From contig DBTS01000087.1 in the NCBI GenBank assembly GCA_002307175.1, positions 1-23,345 on the forward strand: a stretch of 23,345 nt of DNA. Direction: 5' to 3'. Origin of the DNA: Rhodocyclaceae bacterium UBA1310 (GTDB lineage Bacteria; Pseudomonadota; Gammaproteobacteria; Burkholderiales; Rhodocyclaceae). The translations under genes and the position numbers were made by a program. The number at the start of each line of letters is the position of its first letter. Within the stretch, counting starts at the first letter, position 1. This document shows positions 1-6,614 of the stretch, piece after piece. Under the pieces are notes generated by a model. That model was given only the letters and a program-made list of their open reading frames with translations. It did not search any database and was not told where the DNA came from.

Positions 1-443
1 GCGATCAGGCCAAGCTGGATCTGGACCGCACCGTGATTCGCGCACCAATCACCGGCGTTGTGGCCCGCCGCCAGGTGGATGTTGGCCAGCGCGTGCAGGC
101 CGGCATGCCGATCCTCACCGTGGTACCGCTGCAGGAAGTTCACGTGGATGCCAACTTCAAGGAAGTCCAGCTGCAGGATGTGAAGGTCGGCCAGCGGGCC
201 GAGGTGATCTCAGATCTGCATGGCAGCAGCGTGGTGTACAAGGGGGTGGTCGAAGGCTTCTCAGGCGGTACCGGTTCGGTGATGTCGGCGATTCCGGCCC
301 AAAATGCCACGGGCAACTGGATCAAGGTGGTGCAGCGTCTGCCGGTGCGTATCCGTCTTGATCCGGCTGAACTGAGCGCCCATCCCCTGCAGACCGGTTT
401 GTCCATGAACGTGACGATTGATACCGCCTCCAGTGGGCAGTAA
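1..443 (+). CDS. emrA: EmrA/HlyD-type efflux periplasmic adaptor, C-terminal part (5' end outside window)
   Basis: The reading frame is open from the first full codon at position 3 to TAA at 441-443, giving about 146 residues. An internal GTG at 33 is not the real start, because the frame continues upstream with typical adaptor sequence. What is visible is the end of the lipoyl/barrel-sandwich half (RAPITGVV, then VDVGQRVQAG) and the beta-barrel region (VDANFKEVQL and NWIKVVQRLPVRI), which are characteristic of EmrA-type membrane fusion proteins. In this family the adaptor is anchored in the inner membrane and links an MFS exporter to an outer-membrane channel, moving hydrophobic toxic compounds out of the cell. 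The exporter gene follows after 12 bp with its ribosome binding site just behind this stop, so the two are surely co-transcribed. The substrate cannot be read from the sequence. Confidence 0.93.
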   Translation, partial: DQAKLDLDRTVIRAPITGVVARRQVDVGQRVQAGMPILTVVPLQEVHVDANFKEVQLQDVKVGQRAEVISDLHGSSVVYKGVVEGFSGGTGSVMSAIPAQNATGNWIKVVQRLPVRIRLDPAELSAHPLQTGLSMNVTIDTASSGQ

Positions 444-455
444 AAGGAGCGTGTG

Positions 456-2006
456 ATGGCAAATCTTGCTTTGCCTGACGACAAGGCGCCATTGCAGGGG
501 GGCATGCTGTGGATGGCAGCCCTGCTGTTGGCAGCCGGCAACTTCATTGCCGTGCTCAACATGACGATCACCAATGTGGCCGTGCCGACCATTGCGGGTT
601 CGCTGGGGATTACGACCAGCCAGGGAACGTGGGTCATTACGTCCTACTCGGTGGCCGAAGCCATCACCGTGCCGCTTACCGGCTGGCTGGCGGCACGTTT
701 TGGGTCGGTGCGCGTGTTTGTTAGCGCGATGATGCTTTTCGGGATCTTCGCAGCGATGTGCGGTATGTCCAATTCACTGGGCATGCTGCTGGCTGCGCGC
801 ATCCTGCAAGGGCTGGCCGGTGGTCCGTTGATGCCTTTGTCACAAACCCTGCTGTTGCGTGTATTCCCCAAGAGCAAGGCGGCAGCGGCCACCGCCATCT
901 GGGCAGTCACCTCGCTGGTGGCTCCGGTGATGGGGCCGCTGGTGGGGGGCTACATGTGCGATCAGCTCTCGTGGTCGTGGGTGTTCTTCATTAACGTGCC
1001 AATCGCGATTGTCGGAGCCTGGGTAGCCTGGGGCATGATCAAGCGCTACGAAACAGCCATCCAGCGGGCTCCTATCGACAAGATGGGGCTGGCGCTGCTG
1101 GTGGTGTGGGTGGCTGCTTTCCAGATCATGATCGATGAAGGCAAGGACAAGGACTGGTTTGCCTCCAACTACATCATCGTGCTGGCCATCATCGCAGCGA
1201 TTGGCTTTGCCGCCTTCATGATCTGGGAGATGACGGAAAAGTATCCTGTCGTTGATCTGCGGGTCTTCCGGCATCGTGGCTTCTCGATGAGTCTGCTTAC
1301 CCTGGTACTGGCGTTTGGGGCGTTTTTCGGCATCAACGTGATCACCCCGTTATGGCTGCAGAGCTTCATGGGCTACACGGCGACCTGGTCGGGCAAGGTC
1401 ATGGCCTGGAGCGGGGTGCTGGCGGTGTTCATGGGACCGCTGGCGGCGATACTGTCAGAGAAGACTGATTCGCGTCGGCTGGTTTTCTGTGGTGTGGCCT
1501 GGCTGGGTCTGATGACGCTATGGCGTAGTATCGGCACCACTGACATGACCTACTGGCAGGTCTCCCTACCGCTGCTCATCATGGGGATCGGCATGCCTTT
1601 CTTCTTTGTGCCGCTGACCAGTGTGGCCCTGGCTTCTGTTGATGAGCACGAGACCAACTCTGCCGCCGGGCTGATGAACTTCGTGCGTACGCTCTCCGGG
1701 GCGTTTGCGACATCGCTGGTGCAAACCATGTGGGATGACCGCATCAAGCTCAACCATGCAGATCTTGTTGCACAGGTCGCCCAGCTCAACCATGCAGATA
1801 TCGTCGGACAACTCGACCCGGCCCAGGCCGCGATGCATCAGGCGAGTGCAAATGGCACGCTGGATATGCTGGTGCAGGGGCAGGCGGTGATGTTGGCGAC
1901 CAACCAGGTGTTCATGATTCTCGCCGTGATTCTCATCATTGCGGCCCTGAGTATCTGGCTGGCGCCGAAACCGGCCAGGGTGGTGGATACCTCGGCCGTG
2001 CATTAG
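456..2006 (+). CDS. emrB: EmrB/QacA-type (DHA2) MFS multidrug exporter
   Basis: The 516-residue product is a 14-helix MFS drug:H+ antiporter of the DHA2 group, the usual partner of EmrA. The first helices carry NMTITNVAVPTIAGSLG and WVITSYSVAEAITVPLTGW, the standard EmrB signature, and further hydrophobic segments run to the C terminus. I chose ATG 456 over the adjacent GTG 453 because the purine-rich site AAAGGAG (442-448) sits about 7 nt before the ATG and only 4 before the GTG. The length matches the family (about 510 residues). The periplasmic loop before the last helix contains an imperfect 12-residue tandem duplication (LNHAD-V-Q twice), listed separately. The gene lies 12 bp after emrA and is followed by a hairpin, so this looks like the end of an emrAB operon whose regulator lies outside the window. 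Confidence 0.94.
   Translation: MANLALPDDKAPLQGGMLWMAALLLAAGNFIAVLNMTITNVAVPTIAGSLGITTSQGTWVITSYSVAEAITVPLTGWLAARFGSVRVFVSAMMLFGIFAAMCGMSNSLGMLLAARILQGLAGGPLMPLSQTLLLRVFPKSKAAAATAIWAVTSLVAPVMGPLVGGYMCDQLSWSWVFFINVPIAIVGAWVAWGMIKRYETAIQRAPIDKMGLALLVVWVAAFQIMIDEGKDKDWFASNYIIVLAIIAAIGFAAFMIWEMTEKYPVVDLRVFRHRGFSMSLLTLVLAFGAFFGINVITPLWLQSFMGYTATWSGKVMAWSGVLAVFMGPLAAILSEKTDSRRLVFCGVAWLGLMTLWRSIGTTDMTYWQVSLPLLIMGIGMPFFFVPLTSVALASVDEHETNSAAGLMNFVRTLSGAFATSLVQTMWDDRIKLNHADLVAQVAQLNHADIVGQLDPAQAAMHQASANGTLDMLVQGQAVMLATNQVFMILAVILIIAALSIWLAPKPARVVDTSAVH
1747..1799 (+). repeat. Short internal tandem duplication inside emrB
   Basis: The 17-mer AGCTCAACCATGCAGAT occurs at 1747-1763 and again at 1783-1799. 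The 36-nt period is exactly 12 codons, so the reading frame is kept. The encoded segments begin LNHADLVAQ and LNHADIVGQ. This looks like an in-frame slippage duplication in the hydrophilic loop before the last transmembrane helix of EmrB. Confidence 0.85.
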
Positions 2007-2022
2007 CAATCATTACCTGGAT

Positions 2023-2056
2023 GGTGTGGTGGTCTGCCAGGGCGGATCACCACACC
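2023..2056 (+). terminator. Large inverted repeat after emrB, possible terminator hairpin
   Basis: GGTGTGGTGGTCTGCC (2023-2038) pairs with GGCGGATCACCACACC (2041-2056) at 14 of 16 positions; the two mismatches can form G-U type pairs in RNA. It begins 16 bp after the emrB stop. No T-run follows, so intrinsic termination is not certain. A role in mRNA 3'-end protection or as a protein-binding palindrome is also possible. Confidence 0.5.
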
Positions 2057-2103
2057 AGAGCCTGCGCAGATTCCCGGAAAGTTCATGTGAGAAGTCAGGG
2101 GTC

Positions 2104-2565
2104 ATGACGAAAGCCAGTTTTGACACCACTGTCGACCGGGTGCTGCGGATCGACAGCATTGTCCGCCAGCTCGATGAGTCCATCCGTCTGCGTGCTTTCG
2201 AAGTGCTGGCACGTGTCTATCTTGAGGAAGAGCGGATTGTGCCGGCCACGGACCAGAAGTCACCGGCGAAAGGAGAGTCTGCCACCAGGCTGATCGAATT
2301 TGCCACGATCCACGCGTCCAAGGTGCCCGCAGACAATGTATTGACCCTGGTGGCCTGGCTGTTTCTGTGCTGTGGGGTTTCCCCGTTTACGGCACGCGAA
2401 ATTACCGGCTTTGCCGACTTCTGTGGCTTGAGCGTGCCGCGCCGCCCAGACAGCACCATGCGCTATGCCAGTGATCACGGCAATCACCTGTTTGCCAGAA
2501 CCAGCAGAGGCTGGAGCCTGACGGCGTATGGCGAGGCCTATATCCGCGCCAACTACCGGATCTGA
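2104..2565 (+). CDS. Unrecognised 153-residue protein, possible winged-helix C terminus
   Basis: I do not recognise this protein with certainty. The frame opens at 2026, but that part overlaps the hairpin after emrB, so the ATG at 2104 (MTKASFD), preceded by a weak AGGGG site, is the better start. The N-terminal half is charged and probably helical, with RVLRIDSIVRQLDESIRLRAF, followed by a low-order linker rich in K, S and G near residues 45-60. The C-terminal part (ADNVLTLVAWLFLCCGVSPF, an acidic helix, LSVPRRPDSTMRYAS, then FARTSRGWSLTAYGEAYI) has the alternation expected of a winged helix-turn-helix with a terminal beta wing, so a DNA-binding role is possible but is only inferred from the pattern. 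It follows emrB at about 100 bp on the same strand. No terminator is visible behind it. Confidence 0.68.
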   Translation: MTKASFDTTVDRVLRIDSIVRQLDESIRLRAFEVLARVYLEEERIVPATDQKSPAKGESATRLIEFATIHASKVPADNVLTLVAWLFLCCGVSPFTAREITGFADFCGLSVPRRPDSTMRYASDHGNHLFARTSRGWSLTAYGEAYIRANYRI

Positions 2566-2774
2566 ATCTTCAGCAGGCTCTCCATGTCTGGAAGAAAAAC
2601 ACCTGCAGAAGACGCGGTGCGTCAATCAGGATTCATACTATGTTTTCGCCCAACAGTGCGATAATCATCCCTATCCCGTGTTACGCCCGCTTTGTGTCGG
2701 GACTTTGCCGAGGGTATTTTGAGACCGGGCACAAATCTGTCTGAAGAGCCTTGGCTAGATGCCGGAAGGTGGGC

Positions 2775-2802
2775 TTGCGTGTGTCCCGGCATGATTTAGA
2801 AT
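2775..2802 (+). promoter_or_regulatory. Probable sigma70 promoter for the RpiB-like gene
   Basis: TTGCGT (2775-2780) and TAGAAT (2797-2802) are separated by 16 bp, which predicts a transcript start near 2809 and a short leader of about 37 nt before the ATG at 2846. The 280-bp gap from 2566 to 2845 shows no other supported feature. Confidence 0.45.
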
Positions 2803-2845
2803 ACGGGTTTACCAGCAAAAAAACCAATCAGGAGTAGGAGAAGCT

Positions 2846-3481
2846 ATGAAGATCGCACTTATCAATGAAAACAGTCAGGCCGCCAAGAACGCAGTCATCG
2901 TCAACGCCCTCAAGACCGTTGCCGAACCCCTCGGCCACACCGTCTTCAACTACGGTATGTACGCCGCTGAAGACAAGGCCCAGCTCACCTATGTGATGAA
3001 CGGCCTGCTCGCCGCCATCCTGCTCAACTCCAAGGCCGCCGACTTCGTCGTCACCGGCTGTGGCACGGGCATGGGCGCCATGCTGGCCTGCAATGCAATG
3101 CCGGGCGTGTTCTGCGGCCTCGTGATCGACCCGACCGATGCTTTCCTGTTCGGCCAGATCAATGACGGCAACGCCATCTCCATGCCCTACGCCAAGGGCT
3201 TCGGCTGGGCTGCCGAACTGAACCTGCAGGACGTGTATCGCAAGCTGTTCGAAGGCGAACGTGGCCTGGGTTACCCGAAGGAACGCGCTGCCATCATGGC
3301 CAAGAACCGTGGCATCCTGAAGGATGTGAAGGCCGCTTCGTGCAAGGATCTGCTGACCGTTCTGAAGACGGTTGACCAGGACCTGCTGAAGGCTGCTGTG
3401 GCTGGCGAAAAGTTCCAGGAATACTTCTTCCCGAACTGCCAGGATCAGGCAATTGGCGATTACATCAAGAGCATCCTGTAA
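2846..3481 (+). CDS. RpiB/LacA/LacB-family sugar-phosphate isomerase-like protein
   Basis: The 211-residue product has the Rossmann-like layout of the RpiB/LacAB family: N-terminal MKIALINENS, the catalytic loop VVTGCGTGMGAM with Cys72 at the position of the RpiB base, DPTDAFLF, and INDGNAISMP, which corresponds to the ND-NV segment of RpiB. Two standard residues differ. The Asp-His pair of the RpiB N-terminal motif is replaced by Asn-Glu, and the ring-opening His just before the ND dipeptide is Ile105. It is also longer than RpiB (about 150 residues) through a C-terminal helical extension. Family members of this longer type exist, but I cannot name the substrate, so pentose- or hexose-phosphate isomerisation remains a family-level guess. 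A strong ribosome binding site (AGGAGTAGGAG) precedes ATG 2846. The gene seems monocistronic, with its own promoter and terminator. Confidence 0.85.
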   Translation: MKIALINENSQAAKNAVIVNALKTVAEPLGHTVFNYGMYAAEDKAQLTYVMNGLLAAILLNSKAADFVVTGCGTGMGAMLACNAMPGVFCGLVIDPTDAFLFGQINDGNAISMPYAKGFGWAAELNLQDVYRKLFEGERGLGYPKERAAIMAKNRGILKDVKAASCKDLLTVLKTVDQDLLKAAVAGEKFQEYFFPNCQDQAIGDYIKSIL

Positions 3482-3503
3482 TCGGGGGTTCTTGTTGCAA
3501 TGC

Positions 3504-3533
3504 AAAAAGGCGTGCCGGTGGCACGCCTTTTTT
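3504..3533. terminator. Bidirectional intrinsic terminator between the RpiB-like gene and fumarase
   Basis: AAAAAGGCGTGCC (3504-3516), loop GGT, GGCACGCCTTTTT (3520-3532) form a perfect 13-bp stem with an A-run on one side and a T-run on the other. It therefore works as a terminator in both directions between the two convergent genes. Confidence 0.93.
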
Positions 3534-3552
3534 ATCCCCAGCTCCACCGGAA

Positions 3553-5070
3553 TCAGGCCGTGACCACCGGAATCTTGCCGATCTTTGCCTGCCATTCGCG
3601 TGGGCCGGTGGCGTGCACCGAGATCCCTGTGGAATCGACGGCCACGGTGACAGGCATGTCCTGCACCTCGAACTCGTAGATGGCTTCCATGCCCAGATCC
3701 TCAAAGGCCAGTACGCGTGCCTTCTTGATGGCTTTGGACACCAGATAGGCGGCACCACCGACGGCCATCAGATAGACTGATTTGTGGCGTTTGATCGCCT
3801 CGATCGCCACCGGGCCACGCTCGGCTTTGCCAATCATGCCAAGCAGGCCGGTTTCCGCCAGCACCTGTTCGGTGAACTTGTCCATGCGCGTCGCGGTGGT
3901 CGGGCCGGCCGGGCCGACGACTTCGTCACGCACCGGGTCGACCGGGCCGACGTAGTAAATGAATTTGCCGGTGAGGTCGACCGGCAGTTTTTCGCCGCGT
4001 TGGAGCATCTCGGTCATGCGCTTGTGCGCAGCATCGCGACCGGTGAGCATCTTGCCGGAGAGCAGCAGCACATCGCCGGGCTTCCAGCCGGCCACATCTT
4101 CGCGTGTGACGCTGTCGAGATTCACGCGGCGGCCCTTGGAAGCGTCGTAGGCCAGACTTGGCCAGTCAGAAAGTGCCGGTGGGTCGAGATACACCGGGCC
4201 GCTGCCGTCGAGCACAAAGTGCGCATGGCGTGTTGCCGCACAGTTCGGGATCATCGCCACGGGCAGGTTGGCTGCGTGCGTCGGATAATCCAGCACCTTC
4301 ACGTCGAGTACTGTGGTGAGTCCACCAAGCCCCTGTGCGCCGATACCCAGGGCGTTCACCTTTTCGTAGAGTTCGAGGCGCAGTTCCTCGGCGCGGCTTT
4401 GCGGGCCACGGGCGATCAGGTCGAGGATGTCGATCGGCTCCATGAGAGCTTCTTTGGCCAGCAGCATGGCTTTTTCCGCCGTACCGCCAATGCCGATGCC
4501 GAGCATGCCCGGCGGACACCAGCCCGCGCCCATCGTCGGTACGGTCTTGAGGACCCAGTCGACGATGGAGTCAGAGGGATTGAGCATCACGAACTTGCTC
4601 TTGGCTTCCGAGCCGCCACCCTTGGCGGCCACGGTGACCTCGAGGGTTGCGCCCGGTACCACGCTGACGTTGACGACCGCCGGGGTGTTGTCGCGGGTGT
4701 TCTTGCGGGCACCCGCCGGATCGGCCAGCACCGAAGCCCGCAGTTTGTTGTCGGGGTCGTTGTAGGCACGCCGCACGCCTTCGTTGACGGCGTCTTCGAG
4801 GCTCCCGGTGAAGCCTTCCCAGCGCACATCCATGCCGATCTTCAGGAAGACGCTGACGATTCCCGTATCCTGGCAGATCGGCCGATGGCCTTCGGCACAC
4901 ATACGGGAATTGACGAGAATCTGCGCCATCGCGTCGCGGGCTGCCGGGCTCTGCTCCATCTCATAGGCGCGGGCCATGCTGCGGATGAAATCGGTGGGGT
5001 GGTAATAACTGATGTACTGCAACGCGGCGGCGACACTTTCGATCAGATCCTGCTGGCGGATGATGCTCAT
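3553..5070 (-). CDS. Class I (iron-sulfur) fumarate hydratase
   Basis: The 505-residue protein interconverts fumarate and malate in the TCA cycle. It is the oxygen-sensitive [4Fe-4S] class I enzyme, with the N- and C-terminal domains fused as in FumA/FumB. Cluster cysteines are evident: Cys66 in CAEGHRPICQDTG, Cys185 in GWCPPGMLGIGIGGT and Cys277 in IPNCAATRH. Their spacing (119 and 92 residues) matches that of characterised class I fumarases. The C-terminal domain shows VDLTGKFIYYVGPVDPV, GPAGPTTATRMD and MAVGGAAYLVSKAI. The start ATG (CAT at 5068-5070) has AGAGGAG about 6 nt upstream. It lies 87 bp downstream of the yqhA-type gene on the same strand, with a hairpin in between, and ends at the shared bidirectional terminator. 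Confidence 0.96.
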   Translation of the reverse strand: MSIIRQQDLIESVAAALQYISYYHPTDFIRSMARAYEMEQSPAARDAMAQILVNSRMCAEGHRPICQDTGIVSVFLKIGMDVRWEGFTGSLEDAVNEGVRRAYNDPDNKLRASVLADPAGARKNTRDNTPAVVNVSVVPGATLEVTVAAKGGGSEAKSKFVMLNPSDSIVDWVLKTVPTMGAGWCPPGMLGIGIGGTAEKAMLLAKEALMEPIDILDLIARGPQSRAEELRLELYEKVNALGIGAQGLGGLTTVLDVKVLDYPTHAANLPVAMIPNCAATRHAHFVLDGSGPVYLDPPALSDWPSLAYDASKGRRVNLDSVTREDVAGWKPGDVLLLSGKMLTGRDAAHKRMTEMLQRGEKLPVDLTGKFIYYVGPVDPVRDEVVGPAGPTTATRMDKFTEQVLAETGLLGMIGKAERGPVAIEAIKRHKSVYLMAVGGAAYLVSKAIKKARVLAFEDLGMEAIYEFEVQDMPVTVAVDSTGISVHATGPREWQAKIGKIPVVTA

Positions 5071-5110
5071 GGTGCTCCTCTCTCTCGGGAATGGGCCGGT
5101 TCTGGTTGTC

Positions 5111-5137
5111 TCGCCCGCGATCTTACTGCGCGGGCGA
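5111..5137. other. GC-rich hairpin between the yqhA-type gene and fumarase
   Basis: TCGCCCGCG (5111-5119) and CGCGGGCGA (5129-5137) form a perfect 9-bp stem with a 9-nt loop. No T-run follows on the minus strand, so this could be a weak terminator for the yqhA-type gene or a structure in the fumarase leader. Confidence 0.45.
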
Positions 5138-5157
5138 ATTGTTGCGGTGCCTCGGCT

Positions 5158-5727
5158 TCAGTGTTTGCCCGATTTGTCGAGCTGCAGGGTGCCGGTCATC
5201 ACCCTGTCCGTATACGCCATGAACAGCGCTGACACCACAAAGGTCAGGTGGATCGCAATCTGGAAAATGATGCCATGCTCAACCCTGGTCAGGGCAAACG
5301 CATCTGGCGCCTCGGCCATTTTGCTGCCCACCTCGATGAAGAGCTTGAGCAGGTGAATTGAGGAGATGCCGATCAGCGAGACTGCCAGCTTGATCTTCAG
5401 TACCCCTGCGTTGACATGGGAGAGCCATTCGGGCTGATCCGGATGTTCGTCGAGATCGAGGCGCGAAACGAAGGTTTCGTACCCTCCGACGATCACCATG
5501 ATGAGCAGGTTGGCGACCATCACCACGTCGATCAGGCCGAGCACGATGAGCATGATGTCGACTTCCGCCAGCGAAGTTGCCGACATCACCAGATGGTAAA
5601 GCTCCTGCAGAAATTTGAAGACGTACACCCCCTGGGCGAGAACCAGACCAACGTACAGCGGGGCCTGCAGCCAACGGCTGCCGAACAGGAAGGCTTCGAG
5701 ATAGTGGGGAACGGGATGCTGCTTCAT
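5158..5727 (-). CDS. yqhA: YqhA / UPF0114 family inner-membrane protein
   Basis: The 189-residue protein matches the UPF0114 (TIGR00645) family, a membrane family of unknown function. The sequence shows about four hydrophobic segments: residues near 23-45 (APLYVGLVLAQGVYVFKFL), 57-83 (DIMLIVLGLIDVVMVANLLIMVIVGGY), 110-135 (LKIKLAVSLIGISSIHLLKLF) and 150-172. The motif GGYETFVSRLDLDEHPDQPEWL after the second helix and IGISSIHLLK in the third are family hallmarks. Start ATG at 5725-5727 with a GGAG site upstream. It is divergent from apt across a 222-bp gap holding a palindrome, and it lies upstream of the fumarase gene. No biochemical role can be inferred. Confidence 0.9.
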   Translation of the reverse strand: MKQHPVPHYLEAFLFGSRWLQAPLYVGLVLAQGVYVFKFLQELYHLVMSATSLAEVDIMLIVLGLIDVVMVANLLIMVIVGGYETFVSRLDLDEHPDQPEWLSHVNAGVLKIKLAVSLIGISSIHLLKLFIEVGSKMAEAPDAFALTRVEHGIIFQIAIHLTFVVSALFMAYTDRVMTGTLQLDKSGKH

Positions 5728-5772
5728 GAGGGCTCCGTGGGATGATTTATTTTGACGATCAGAACCTGTCTT

Positions 5773-5790
5773 CGATCACTTCCGTGATCG
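5773..5790. promoter_or_regulatory. Perfect 7+7 bp palindrome between divergent yqhA-type gene and apt
   Basis: CGATCAC TTCC GTGATCG forms a perfect inverted repeat 46 bp upstream of the yqhA-type start. It is the right size for an operator, or it could be a 5'-UTR hairpin. Nearer apt, TACAAT at 5911-5916 is a possible -10 element, but no good -35 accompanies it. Confidence 0.4.
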
Positions 5791-5949
5791 TGCGGTTCCT
5801 CGCTCCTGTACTGCTTTTCCGCCCGTCGGTGTCTTGTGCGCCAGATCGTGGTGAGATTCAGGAGACTGCACGGGGCAGTATAGCAGCGGAAATTTCAGTG
5901 CCGCGGCAGTTACAATACCCACACTTTCGTCCTGTATTCATTGCCGACC

Positions 5950-6492
5950 ATGCTGCTAGACCCGAGTTACCTGCGCGACCGTATCCGTACTGTTTCCGAT
6001 TGGCCCGAACCCGGTGTGCAGTTTCGCGACATCACGCCCTTGCTGCAGTGCCCGGAAAGCCTGCGCGTGCTCGTCCAGCATTTCGTGCTGCGGTATATGC
6101 ACATGCAGGTGGATATGGTGGCGGGTATCGACGCACGCGGCTTTATCCTCGGCGCGATTCTCGCCTATGAGCTGAATGTTGGTTTCGTGCCCATCCGCAA
6201 GAAGGGCAAGCTGCCGTTTACGACGATTGCCGAAGAATACGAGCTGGAATACGGCAGTGCCTGTGTCGAGATGCATGCTGACGCCTGCAAGCCGGGTGAC
6301 CGTGTTGTCCTCATCGACGATCTGATTGCCACTGGCGGCACCATGATGGCCGGCCGCAAGTTGCTCGAACGGCTTGGCGCAATAGTGGTGGAAGGTGCCG
6401 CCATTGTCGATCTGCCTGAACTCGGTGGCTCCAAGCTGCTGCGCGAATCGGGGCTGGAACTGTTTACCGTGGTCGATTTTTCCGGGCATTGA
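5950..6492 (+). CDS. apt: Adenine phosphoribosyltransferase
   Basis: The 180-residue enzyme salvages adenine to AMP using PRPP in the cytoplasm. The PRPP-binding motif is complete at residues 119-131 (VVLIDDLIATGGT). Other Apt hallmarks are DWPEPGVQFRDITPLL near the N terminus, VAGIDARGFILGAILA, and PIRKKGKLPF on the flexible loop. I use ATG 5950. A TTG at 5941 in frame would add three residues, but the N terminus then exceeds the usual form. The ribosome binding site is weak. The gene is convergent with hemF, with two hairpins in the 122-bp gap. Confidence 0.96.
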   Translation: MLLDPSYLRDRIRTVSDWPEPGVQFRDITPLLQCPESLRVLVQHFVLRYMHMQVDMVAGIDARGFILGAILAYELNVGFVPIRKKGKLPFTTIAEEYELEYGSACVEMHADACKPGDRVVLIDDLIATGGTMMAGRKLLERLGAIVVEGAAIVDLPELGGSKLLRESGLELFTVVDFSGH

Positions 6493-6550
6493 GATAGGCC
6501 CGCAGGCTCGGTCTGGTAATCAGGCTGGTGATAGTGCCGGCGCTGATTGC

Positions 6551-6596
6551 AGCGGAAATGCTGTTCTATTTCCGCTACTGGGTGCTGGGCACCAGT
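6551..6596. terminator. Two adjacent hairpins between convergent apt and hemF
   Basis: AGCGGAAAT (6551-6559) and ATTTCCGCT (6568-6576) form a perfect 9-bp stem with an 8-nt loop. Immediately after it, ACTGGGTGC (6577-6585) and GCACCAGT (6589-6596) form a second stem with one bulged G. Neither has a T-run, but their place between two converging genes suits transcript-end structures. Confidence 0.45.
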
Positions 6597-6614
6597 GATG
6601 CTCTCCAGTAGGCT

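Noticed and set aside
2026..2103. Upstream GTG-initiated extension of the unknown 153-residue protein
   Set aside because: It would be translated from inside the hairpin after emrB, has no ribosome binding site, and its residues look random. ATG 2104 is preferred.
3784..5232. 482-codon open frame on the plus strand
   Set aside because: It is antisense to class I fumarase, whose motifs and cluster cysteines are unambiguous.
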